A stretch of DNA of 64,000 nt from Phytophthora colocasiae (Eukaryota; Oomycota; Peronosporomycetes; Peronosporales; Peronosporaceae): contig JAGKQI010000047.1 of NCBI GenBank assembly GCA_018806915.1, forward strand, positions 434,001-498,000. Reading direction: 5' to 3'. Below, in pieces: positions 16,963-26,902 of the stretch (its first letter is position 1; each line of letters starts with the position of its first letter). Below the pieces are notes generated by a model, which worked only from the letters and a program-made list of their open reading frames with translations, was not told the DNA's origin and searched no databases. The position numbers were made by a program, and so were the translations under genes.

Positions 16963-17994
16963 ATGGCGCCAATTCGAAGGCGGCAGTACTCTGAAGACCT
17001 CCGCAGACGGGTTATTATCAAGTGGAAGCAAGGATGCAGTACAAGAAAGATTAGATCGCACCTTGTAATGCTAAGGCGAAGTGTTCGCACCATCATCGCC
17101 TACACGAAGAAGCATAGTCGCTCAAAGCTGATTCCACGCCCAGGCAGACCTCGCCTTACCGACTCTCGTCAAGACCGACGTATCATTAGAGAAGTTGAGA
17201 AGAACCGCTTCGTCAGTGCTGCAGTGATTGCTGCCCAAGTGTCCGAGGACATTGGTCAACCGGTGTCTACCGATCTCGTCCGAGATCGAATTCGCGAAGT
17301 TGGGCTTCATGGACGCTCTGCCCGAAAAAAACCGTACCTGAGTCCTATGCATCGCCGCCAGCGGCTGGCCTACGCAAAGAGGTTCGGCACGATGTCGCCA
17401 CTCTTCTGGAGGAGGGTTTTGTTCAGCGATGAGGCTTGTGTTGAGTTGCACGGCACGTCAGGTCGGGTTTCGGTTTGGAGACGGCCTCATGAGGCTTTCG
17501 ATACAAGGTGCGTGGTTCCCATGTTTAAATCAAGCCGGAAGTCCCTCATGGTCTGGAGCTCTATCACCGCAGATGGCGTGGGGCTTTTGCACTTCTGCAA
17601 CGAATCTGTAACGGGTGACTACTATCGACGGTTACTCCGCTATGAGATTCCACTGACAAAGCAATTTTTAGGGCTAAAGGGAGAGACTCTGTTCGTTCAA
17701 GACAATGCACCAGCGCATCCAGCCAAAATGACAAGTAGCTGTCTTCGTGAGCTACGTTTAATTTCCCTAGGACACCCTCCACAGAGCCCAGACTTGAACC
17801 CGATTGAAAATATTTAGTACATCATGAAGCGGGAACTGAACAAATCCCCTGCGACCTCGATCGAGGATCTGAAAGTGAAACTAAGCAGCATTTGGGCCAA
17901 CATTGACGACGGCGTAGTGGCTAATGCAGTTTTGTCTATGCCTAAGCGTCTTCAAGCTGTGCGTGACAGCATTGGGGGCCACACTAAGTATTGA
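16963..17994 (+). pseudogene. Tc1 transposase with one nonsense codon
   Basis: The frame from ATG 16963 runs 343 codons, the normal Tc1 length, but is interrupted by TAG at 17815-17817. The N-terminus is a paired-like helix-turn-helix region with a GRPR-type linker (RPGRPRLTDS). The catalytic triad is visible as FSDEA, VQDNAPAH and NPIEN, with 34 residues between the second Asp and the Glu, which is the DD34E signature of Tc1. The stop falls where related enzymes have Trp (PIENxW), so one TGG to TAG change explains it, and the frame continues openly to TGA at 17992-17994. This copy cannot make a full enzyme unless the stop is read through. Confidence 0.92.
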
Positions 17995-18081
17995 AAAGGT
18001 GCTTCAAGATGAGCTTCAACATTTAGTTTGACTGCATTTTTGTATGGAACATAAAATCAATACAGAATCAAATGAATTTTC

Positions 18082-18110
18082 GGGTGGGCGCTCATTTAAT
18101 CTACCCGCTG
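18082..18110 (-). repeat. Right terminal inverted repeat of the Tc1 element
   Basis: It is the reverse complement of 16644-16672 and is followed by the TA duplication at 18111-18112. Confidence 0.93.
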
Positions 18111-18228
18111 TAGAAGACATTGTCACTAGAGGTTAACTTGTGTAAGGAAATAAACCTCCACAAAGTTATAATATATAAGATTGCGAAGGGTTGATAATAG
18201 ATAAAACGTAGGGTAAAAGAAGGGTTTA

Positions 18229-18783
18229 TTATGAGAATTTAATCGCTTCGACCGCGTAAATACCTGACACCTCTGCAAAGAAGTGACGTAAGCCAGATCC
18301 AGTGCTTGGCTTGTAGTCAAACTCATCTGAGTCGATGAAGTAGAACTTTTCGCTCACTTCAGCACGAGCAGTGCAGTGCCAGGTGCCCTCTTCCTGGCCA
18401 GAGGCTCTACCAATAATGATTTAATGCTTAACCTTAGATAGAGCTAGCTTCTTAAATCACTTCTTAGCGCTACAGTTAAAAGTACTTGCTTTATTCAAAT
18501 ACCTAAGGTGGTAGCCCTTGGCGCGAAGCGCTTCATGCAGCGCAGCAGTCGGGTAGCCGCCGTACTTGACGTCTCCATGGGAATCAGATCCCCGCTCCTC
18601 AGCAGCCGCATTTATACGGTGCACAATGGGAGCTAGCTCCTCGACTGATAGGAAGTCGCGGCTTTGAACAGCGTTGTTGACTGAATACAGCCCACAGAGG
18701 GAATACTTCTCACTCGTTCCGCTCTGGTTCTGACAAATTTGACCGCCCCTTGTCCTCCGTTCTCTCTTTTCGTTGGATTGCAT
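18229..18783 (-). CDS. Josephin-like small cysteine peptidase, array copy 1
   Basis: Exon 1 (18783 to 18461) starts at the first ATG after an in-frame stop. It contains the putative nucleophile motif YSLCGLYSVNNAVQ followed by SVEELAPIVHRIN and a GGYPTAALHEAL helix, which resembles the Josephin Cys/Asn/Gln region. A stop follows unless a 54-bp GT-AG intron (18460-18407) is removed. Splicing joins in frame to exon 2 (18406-18229), which supplies GTWHCTARA (putative catalytic His) and FYFIDSDE. The result is 166 residues, close to a minimal Josephin or papain-like fold. The donor GTGATT is weak, so the intron is inferred. Family assignment rests on motif spacing only. Confidence 0.55.
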
Positions 18784-19780
18784 CTCTGTCCGGTGTTTCT
18801 AGCAGATCGCCGGAAGTGGAGAGCGATGCGCACCCAGGCACCCAACTTAAGCTTTGCACCGACACGTTCCCGCAGTACAGTAGCTAGCAGAACGCCTGCT
18901 CGAGTGAACGCAAAAGCAAAAGTGAGAAGGAAAGAGGTCTAGCTAAAGCAGTCAATAAATGCTGTCCATTAATCTGCAGTTGATGTGCGTGTAACTACGC
19001 GAAAAACGGTTGTGCCTTGGTAGTTACGCAATGCAACGCGTTGACAACGTGCATTAGCAATAAACTGCCAGATTGATTGCCCCCCATCTGGGCACCGGAA
19101 GGGATGTGCAGCCAGATCGGGAGCAATCAATAGGACGCACAGTTTTTTTTTTGCCAATCACAGTGCTTAGGCATGGTGTCGGCCCGTGTCGGCACCCTTA
19201 TGGTATGGGACAAAACGCTATTACTAGCGATAATTCTTTGGTTACTTAATCGACTGGCTGTAAAAGAGCAGTTGCAGTTGAAAACCAAACTTTAGGCAAT
19301 CAAATATCAATACATTTTCAGTTTACCTTTAAAGGATAAAAATAATCTTCTTATCACATAGTAGCACTAGTCGTTGTCAAGTATTCGACGTCTATCAAAG
19401 TAATCTTTGCGTAACGTACACTTGCTCCGGCCTCATGACCATTACCCCCCCCCCCCCCACCACCACCAAAAAAAAAAAAAAAACTTAAAAGAAAGGCGCT
19501 TTACTTCACACGGATACGTCTGTGAGCGTCTAATATATTTCCTTTTAAGCAGAGCCTTCAATATTTTATGGTTAGTGTTGGTAGGACAACAATATTCAAC
19601 GTCACTGAGCACACGGTCCGGCAGTATAAAGATCTAGTGCCCTACATGTTGCAGAGATTTCTCTAGAAAACATTGCCACTAGAGGTTAACTTGTGTAAGG
19701 AAATAAACCTCCGCAAAGTTATAATATATAAGATCACGAAGGGTTGATAATAGATAAACGTAGGGTAAAAGAAGGGTTTA

Positions 19781-20103
19781 TTATGAGAATTTAATCGCTT
19801 CGACCGCGTAAATACCTGACACCTCTGCAAAGAAGTGACGTAAGCCAGATCCAGTGCTTGGCTTGTAGTCAAACTCATCTGAGTCGATGAAGTAGAACTT
19901 TTCGCTCACTTCAGCACGAGCAGTGCAGTGCCAGGTGCCCTCTTCCTGGCCAGAGGCTCTACCAATAATGATTTAATGCTTAACCTTAGATAGAGCTAGC
20001 TTCTTAAATCACTTCTTAGCGCTACAGTTAAAAGTACTTGCTTTATTCAAATACCTAAGGTGGTAGCCCTTGGCGCGAAGCGCTTCATGCAGCGCAGCAG
20101 TCG
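19781..20103 (-). pseudogene. Josephin-like peptidase, array copy 2, 3' part
   Basis: This matches copy 1: exon 2 at 19781-19958, the 54-bp intron at 19959-20012 and the first 91 bp of exon 1 (read on plus) at 20013-20103. Exon 1 is cut here by the Gypsy-2 insertion. It resumes at 28525, so the gene is split by 8.4 kb. Confidence 0.75.
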
Positions 20104-20561
20104 GGTAACGGGGTTACACGTACAAGTGGTTGTACCACTTGTAACTCTAACAGTTAGGATAACTGTTAGAGGTTGGAAATGGGCCTCAGACCTTGGTGTG
20201 CTGTACACACCAAAGGATACATGGGCGAACCACATTATTGGGTGGTTCGTGTGCATTTGTGCATATTATTGGTAGAAAGTAACGGATTTCTACCAATCAC
20301 TGAACAGAGTTTCTGCCAACCACACGTTGGCAGACCCTTTAGAAATAGATAACAGTTTTAGGAGGTCCATAATTGGCTTATGCCAAATTCAATAACAGTT
20401 CTCATTTTTTACGGTATTTGCAGTATTAATTTAGTTATATTTGATTTAATTATACTTATTTAAATAAGTATACTTAAATTAAGTCTATTCTAATTGCACG
20501 CTTCCTCATACACGTAAGCGCACGTGTACGCCATCTAATAGGTCTAGGTAGACCCATTACA
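20104..20561 (+). repeat. 5' LTR of Gypsy-2
   Basis: It matches 28058-28519 apart from a 4-bp indel and a few substitutions, and ends CCATTACA. It contains several hairpins, for example TACAAGTGGT/ACCACTTGTA (20121-20143) and CTCTAACAGTTA/TAACTGTTAGAG (20145-20171). Confidence 0.95.
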
Positions 20562-20563
20562 CC

Positions 20564-20581
20564 TGGTAGCACTTTGTAGTC
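20564..20581 (+). promoter_or_regulatory. Primer binding site of Gypsy-2
   Basis: TGGTAGCACTTTGTAGTC starts two bases after the LTR, the same spacing as in Gypsy-1. It is in the right place and starts with the complement of CCA; the tRNA is not identified. Confidence 0.65.
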
Positions 20582-20610
20582 CGTCCCACGACCGACTGCT
20601 GTTCGTTCGT

Positions 20611-21601
20611 ATGGAGTCATACGAACGCGGGGTAGAGAACTCCCCAATGGATGAGGGATCCACTGGGACCCCTCACATGTCCGTGACGCGCACGGACTGT
20701 GCCCACCTGTCAGATCCAGAGTGGGAAGCTCTCCAAAGACTTTCACAAGTCATTGGAGAGGCAGCGGTAGCGACGATGCTTCGTACGCTATCGCCGACAG
20801 AGCAACACGGTGTTGCTCTGGGGTACATTGTTAGGAGCAACGAGATGTTGCTGCCTCGGTGGCTTCCCCTGAAGCTTGCACGCGTGGAAGTCGTTGAAAC
20901 TCCACGTGAGTACCTACACGGGGAAGGAGGACGAGACCCTCCTTCGGTGGCTTGTCGAACTCGACACAGCCGTTGCGGCTCGACGTATCGTCGATCCGAT
21001 GTCGAAGGTCGCGTTCGCCATGTCATGTCTTGGCGGACGTGCGAGGAGTTGGGTCTATGGGCGCCGACTCTCGGATCCTACGTGCTTCAGCACGTACGAG
21101 GTGTTCAAGGAGGAACTCAAGCTTGCGTTTGAGCCTCCGAATAACGAGTTCAGATCGAGAGCAGAGTTTCTCGATCTGCAACAGGGCAAGGATGATGTTC
21201 ACACCTTTGCCCAGCGTGCTCGATACTTGGTATCGAACATAGTGGCCAACCCGATCGACGAGGCGACCAAGGTCGTCACGTTCATGAAGGGACTAAGAGA
21301 TGGTCCCGTCAAAACATATCTCTTCCGAGAGTATCCGAATACTCTCGAGGAGGCGATCAGCCTTGCGATGCAAGAGGAGTTTAGCCGACGTCTAGCTAAA
21401 CTCCATGCGAACGCGCCGAAGCCGGCGCGTCCTGTTGCGAAGACGGGAGGTCCGGAGCCTATGGACCTCTCGAGTGCTACGACTGCTGGTCAACAGCAGC
21501 GTAAGAACGTCAAGGTTCGATGTTACCTGTGTGGTAACATCGGTCACTATGCACGCAAGTGCACAGCGGGCGGGCGTTCAAAAAACGCCAAGGACCAGTA
21601 G
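20611..21601 (+). pseudogene. gag: Gypsy-2 gag with an internal frameshift
   Basis: The frame opens at ATG 20611 (MESYERGVEN) and carries the N-terminal domain to about 20870. The capsid part continues in another frame to TAG 21599-21601 (KLHVSTYTGKEDETLLRWLV, CLGGRARSWVYG, FMKGLRDGPVKTYLF), with a CX2CX4HX4C zinc knuckle CYLCGNIGHYARKC at the end. A one-base indel near 20840-20876 is the likely cause. The last codons overlap pol and contain a -1 frameshift signal. Confidence 0.85.
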
Positions 21602-21621
21602 GCGCGGGGCGTCCTACTGGT
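21580..21621 (+). promoter_or_regulatory. -1 ribosomal frameshift signal, gag to pol
   Basis: In the gag frame the codons TCA AAA AAC contain the canonical slippery heptamer A AAA AAC (21580-21586). After a 7-nt spacer a 9-bp perfect stem ACCAGTAGG (21594-21602) pairs with CCTACTGGT (21613-21621), with a 10-nt loop. The gag stop TAG (21599-21601) lies in the 5' arm. The pol protease frame is exactly -1 relative to gag and open here. All elements of a classical frameshift site are present. Confidence 0.85.
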
Positions 21622-24600
21622 GATGCAGTCTCGCGTGTCGAGCTTGGACACGCGACGATGAGGACTGCTGCCCCCAGCGAGAAAGTTTCTCGCTGTAAGC
21701 TGCAAGATGACAAGCCAAACCTTGTCATCCTGAACGTGATGTCGAAGAGAGTAAACTCTCTTCGTGGCTTAGTGGACTCGGGCGCGTCGAACAACTTTGT
21801 TCGACAGGGAAGTCTTCGAAGACTTGACTTCGAAGAGGCCGACTCGCCTCGCAGCGTGTTGGAGGTGCGGTTGGCAACGGGTGCCACCGTGAGGACTGAG
21901 AAGCGCGTAGTCCGTGTGCGCTTCTCTTACAAACGAAGGACGTTTGTAGAAGATCTTATCGTCTTGGATCTAGACGATAAGTTCGACTTGGTATTAGGCA
22001 TGCCGTGGCTTGCACGGCATGACCCGGTGATCAACTGGGAGAAGCGTACGCTCGTACGCTTCAACAACACATGCGCGACAGAGAGCGATGGCCCTGTCAG
22101 TGCTGCACATGCACCGGCCGGTGCATGTGGATCCCCAGTTGAGGCAGCAGCGGCCGCCGCTGCCTCCGATCGCCGCCGGCGACCATCAACGACTCCGGGA
22201 GTCGTTGTGAGAAAATGTGTGTCGACTCAGATATCTGAGCCGAAGGGTCGCGGTCACATGAGTGATGGTCAGGTGAATGTGAATCACCTGACGCGTAAAC
22301 ATCTGAATGATGTTTATCACATGAGTGATGGTCAGGTGAATGAGATTCACCTGAGAGAAGGTATTATACCGGTATTACCGGTATCCTTGGAGGTACTTCA
22401 AGCCCCCAAGGGTCGCGCCGACGACGTCGCGTCAACTCTGGGAGTTGACGAAGAAAATAAAATTCGGGGACCCGAAAGACGTGCGTCAGCTCTGGGAGCT
22501 GACGCCACTGGCGCTGCGCTGCTAGTTCCGGGACCTAGCCAGTGGTCATCAGCTCCGGGAGCTGATGAGACGTGTATAGGCGAACAGTCGCTGCTAGTTC
22601 CGGGAACTAGCGATCGTACATCCGCTCTGGGAACGGATGATATGTGTACAAGCGAACACTCGCTAGCGCAGGAAGCTAGCGAGAGCACGTCGACTCCGGG
22701 AGTCGACGATGCGGTTGCTTCATCCGCTCCGGGAGCGGATGGAGGCGCAGCGGTTCAGGGAACCGACTGCGCGGCAGGAGGTGCTGGCGGTTGCAAACGC
22801 CCAGCACCCGAACAACCTGCGTGCTCGCGTGCAGCGGCACTCAAGCCGGGCTTGATAGTGCGAGTCAGCGGAAGGAATCCGCTGACGATTGCGATAACGT
22901 CCCGTCCAAGGGGCGATGCCTTGGACGTGGAGCGCCTGGAGCTGAGCTCCATGGCAGACCTTCGCGGCGCAAGCTCAGGAAGCTTTGCGAGTCCCAGTCC
23001 ATGACTGTGGAGGGTGTGTCTGCGGTGCAGACACCGAGTGTCAAGGCGTTGGACGTCTTGACACGAACTGATACTGCGGTACAATATCAGAGCGCGCGGC
23101 ACCAGCTCAGTGAGCTGTGTGAGCCTCAGTCCGTGACTGAGAAGGGTGTATCTGCAGGGCAGACACCGAGTGTCGAGACGTTGAACGTCTTGACACGTAC
23201 TGGTACTGGGTTACAGTACCAGAGGATGCGGTTGGAGAATCCGCCGACATGTGCGTCGGCGTTGACCGCACTTCCAACGATGAGTTGGAAGCGCTTCGCG
23301 CGGGACTTGTACGATGGACGCATCGAACAAATTTGCATTCTCTCGGATATCGAGAGAGTGGATCGCGAAGCCGAGGAGCTGAAGCAGCTCGTCGTCGATG
23401 GGATCACTGAGGTGATGACTTCAGTGCAAAGACTAAAGCAGCGCTTCGAAGAGCAGAGTTGGGACTCGTTGAGGTCGAGTCCCTACTACGAAGTTCTGCG
23501 GGAGTACAAGGATGTACTCCCGGACGAGATTCCTTCGGAGCTTCCGAAGGACAAGGGCGTACAGCACGAGATTGATCTCGTGCCGGGCACGAAGTACTGT
23601 GTTACACGGCAGTGGCCACTGCCGCGTGAACAAGTACAAGCGATCGACGACTTCTTTGAAAGTCGTCGTCTTGCAGGTCAAGTGCAGGAATCAAAGTCCC
23701 CGCACAGTGCTCCAACGTTCTGTGTTAAGAAACCACAGGGCGGCTGGCGCATCGTTCATGCGTATAACAAGCTGAACGATGCGACGATACCGGCGCAGAC
23801 GCCGATACCGCGAAAAGATGTTATCATCGATTCGATGGCCTTGAGCACTATCTTCAGTGCTCTAGATCTGCGTGATGGATTCTATCAGATCCTCATGCGT
23901 GAGAGGGACATCCCTCTCACTGCGGTAAGCACTCCAAGCGGTATGCTTTGGGAGTGGCTCGTCATGCCACAGGGGCTTAAGAACGCCCCTGCGACGTTCA
24001 ATAGATGCGTGACACATCTATTGCGCTCGGTGCGTGACTTCGCACCGAGTTACTTCGACGACGTGTTCGTCCACAGCCGGGCTGTGAACGGGAAGACGGA
24101 CATTGAGATGCACAAGGTGCATCTCCGGAAGCTGCTAGAGCTTATGAGAAAACATAAGCTCTATGCGAACCTGAAGAAGTGTATCTTCGGGGCGAGCGAG
24201 ATACCCGTGCTGGGGTGTCTCGTGGGGAACGACGGCGTGCGCCCTGACCCAGAGAAGGTCAGAGTGATCAATGAATGGCCCACGCCATCCAATGTGAAGG
24301 AACTGAGGCAGTTCCTTGGGCTTGCCACGTACTTGCACAAGTACGTGGAGAACTACGCGGGCAAGATTCGCCCGTTGTCACAGCTTAAGAAAGAAGCTGA
24401 GTGGATTTGGACGACCGAGTGCGAGGAGGCATTCGGTGCAGTCAAGCAGGGCTTGACTGAAGCGCCGATCTTGGCCGTGGCGGACCAAGATCGTCCATTC
24501 CACGTAGTGTGCGATGCATCCGACTTTGCAATCGGATGTGCATTGATGCAACACGATCACGAAGGGCGTGATCGTGTGGTCTACTATCAATCGCGTCAGC

Positions 24601-26902
24601 TGAAGCCAGCTGAGCGTAACTATCCCGTACATGACAAGGAGCTCCTTGCCATGAAGTATGCACTCGCAAAGTTCCGAGTGTATCTACTTGGGAGTAGACC
24701 GTTCGTGGTCTATACGGACCACGCATTATTGCGTACGGCGATTAAGTCGCCGCACATCTCGCAACGTATGGCGAGATGGTTGTCCTTCTTCGCGGAGTAT
24801 AACTTCCGGGTGGAGTACAAACCCGGAAGACTCAATGTAGTGGCCGACGCGTTATCGCGTCGACCTGACTATGCGGAGACGGTCGACGCCAACGCTGTTG
24901 GCGTCGTGAGGACAAGTGTGCCGTCGTCAACGTTGATTGACGACGTGAAGAACGCGTATGCAAGGGATGCAGACGCGAAGGGGCTGCTGGAGTTCCTCGC
25001 AGCACCTTCCGACATGGCACGTCGGAAGCTAACCCCTCATCTTCGAGCTCGTGTACACCGCTATCGTGTACACGAAGGCCTACTGTTGTACAGTGCAGTA
25101 GACGACAATGCGGATCGCATTGTCGTTCCGAATGATCATGACCTCCGGTTGAGGATCATGTTCGAGTATCACGATGCCCCACGGCAGGGCATCCGGGTCG
25201 TGAAGACATACACTCTTCTCACGCGTTACTTCTAGTGGCACAACCAGTACAAGTGGGTGCGCAAGTACGTACGTGCTTGCGAGGTTTGTCAACGCGTGAA
25301 GCCTGCGCAGTTCTCGCAGGCTCCTCTTCAATCACTACCGACTCCGTCGGAGTGTTGGCAGTCCATGTCCATGGACTTTGTCTTCCGGTCTTTCGCCTGA
25401 CAGCAAGCGGAGGACGGGCATCGTTGTCTTTGTGGACCGATTCAGCAAGATGGTTCATCTTGCTGCCGTCAACGGTTACTGTTACAGCCGCGCAGACTGC
25501 GCGACTGTTTGTTGACATGGTGTTCAAACACCATGGCATGCCGCTCGACATTGTGTCGGACCGTGATCCACGCTTCACAGCGCGGTTCTGGCAAGAAGTG
25601 TTTACACTTCTTGGTTCACAGTTATCAATGTCGACTGCGGATCATCCGCAGACGGACGGACAGACCGAACGTGTCAACCGTGTATTGGGTGACACGTTGA
25701 AGAGCTACGCTCACTCGTTCCCGCATTGGAGCGAGTGCTTGCCGATGGCAGAGTTTGCCATCAACAACTCGGTGCATGCCTCGACAGGGCATACACCGTT
25801 CTACGTGAACGCCATGAGGCATCCACGATTGCCGAGCATGCTCGGCGGGGTAGCTTCCTCCTTAAGTGGGGGGGGATCTACGGTTGCGTCCGAACAACCG
25901 CAGAATGCAACTGATAGCAGCACACTATCAGCTGCGGTGACGCGTGCGACGTCTCGTTCGAGCAGGAACGAGCGCGCGATGTCTGTGCCGGGCACAGACA
26001 TGAGAGATGATAGCGAGCAGGCAGGGCCTGCTGCTGACAAGAACGACAAGCTGAAAGGATTCAGCTCGGGTGCGCTAGACTTTGTCCAGCGAAGACAAGC
26101 CGTCATACGGTTTGTCCAGGATGCTATCGCAGCTTCTGTCGATCGACAGAAGCTGAACGCTGATACTGTTGGTAGAGGCAACACAAATGAATTCGAAAAG
26201 GGTTCATTAGTTTTGTTAGCTACACAAAACCTACCTAGACATGCAGTGTCTGACTTTGTAGCAAGCAAGCTTGCTCCAAGATTCATTGGGCCGTTCAAAG
26301 TACTTGAACGGCACGGCAACGCGTACCGGCTGGACATACCGTCCAGCATGAGGCTCCACCCGACCTTCTACGTCGGGTGGTTGAAGCCGTACGTGCAGCA
26401 CGGACTACCTAGGGTTGGTAGTCCGACTGAGGCGTGCGAGAGGCCTGGAAGGCCTTCTCGAGACCGTCGACACGGTCGATCAATCGGTTCACTCTCGTCC
26501 CAAGACCGGACGAGAGGTTCGAGGCAGTCTGAGCTGCCTCGCAGACCTCAGCACGGAGGACACGAACCTCCTGCTTCAGAGCTGCTATCTCAGCGCTCTG
26601 TGTCTGCTCCAGCGCAGCAACTCGATCGTGCAGGGCACGATCGTCGTGGTCATAGCGTTGACCATGCGGAGGGAGTGTTCCCACCCCCTCCGCCGCCGTT
26701 GCGCGACGCGCGTGGAGCGATCCGCTGGATTGTGGAGCGGATCGTGGCTCATAAGAGAACGAACTCTCAAGGGGTTCGTTTTCGTATTCGTTGGAGAGGA
26801 TTTCCTCCCCATCGAGATACATGGGAGCCGCGGAACGTCCTGATGGAGGACGTTCCGGAAATGGTGAGGGCGTACGAAGCCCACCATAACTTGCAGGGGT
26901 AA
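21587..26902 (+). pseudogene. pol: Gypsy-2 pol: PR, RT, RNase H, integrase, chromodomain; several frame breaks
   Basis: The first frame (to 23004) has the aspartic protease (LVDSGASNNFV, LGMPWLARHD) and a long repetitive linker. A frameshift near 22975 leads to RT (GWRIVHAYNKLND, YFDDVFVHS), RNase H (CDASDFAIG, KELLAM, YTDHALL, VADALSRR) and the start of integrase. TAG at 25233-25235 replaces a codon before WHNQYKWVRKYVRACEVC. Two more shifts (~25385, ~25475) separate the first integrase Asp (MDFVF) from the others (SDRDPRF, DGQTERVNR). The last frame ends with a chromodomain (IVERIVAHK, RWRGFPPHRDTWEPR). Catalytic residues are conserved but no intact polyprotein is encoded. Bases 26409-26902 also encode the antisense ORF. 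Confidence 0.9.
22187..22741 (+). repeat. Series of hairpins with a constant CTC-YGG-GAG core and varying stems
   Basis: Within the pol linker, hairpins share the centre CTC(C/T)GGGAG but have different outer stems that are each self-complementary. Examples are CAACGACTC/GAGTCGTTG (22187-22207), GTCAACTC/GAGTTGAC (22431-22449), GTCAGCTC/GAGCTGAC (22485-22503), CATCAGCTC/GAGCTGATG (22547-22567), CGTCGACTC/GAGTCGACG (22688-22708) and CATCCGCTC/GAGCGGATG (22721-22741). They encode a degenerate peptide repeat of the form S-A/T-P/L-G-A/V-D. Confidence 0.85.

Larger units (their letters stand above)
16644..18110 (+). mobile_element. Tc1-type transposon, 1467 bp
   Basis: Inverted repeats of 29 bp (CAGCGGGTAGATTAAATGAG onward at 16644-16672; complement at 18082-18110) are flanked by TA on both sides (16642-16643 and 18111-18112). 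The next array copy contains the uninterrupted site around 19655-19675, reading through a single TA. The element encodes one transposase, now broken by a stop codon. Confidence 0.95.
18111..20103. repeat. Tandem-array units 1 and start of 2
   Basis: Excluding the Tc1 and Gypsy-2 insertions, the sequence from 15905 to 18927 and from 18928 to 28902 each measures about 1.55 kb and is nearly identical, so this is a head-to-tail array. Each unit carries one small peptidase gene on the minus strand plus ~1 kb of spacer with a poly-C/poly-A tract. The last five bases (agtcg, 20099-20103) are the Gypsy-2 target duplication. Confidence 0.88.
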
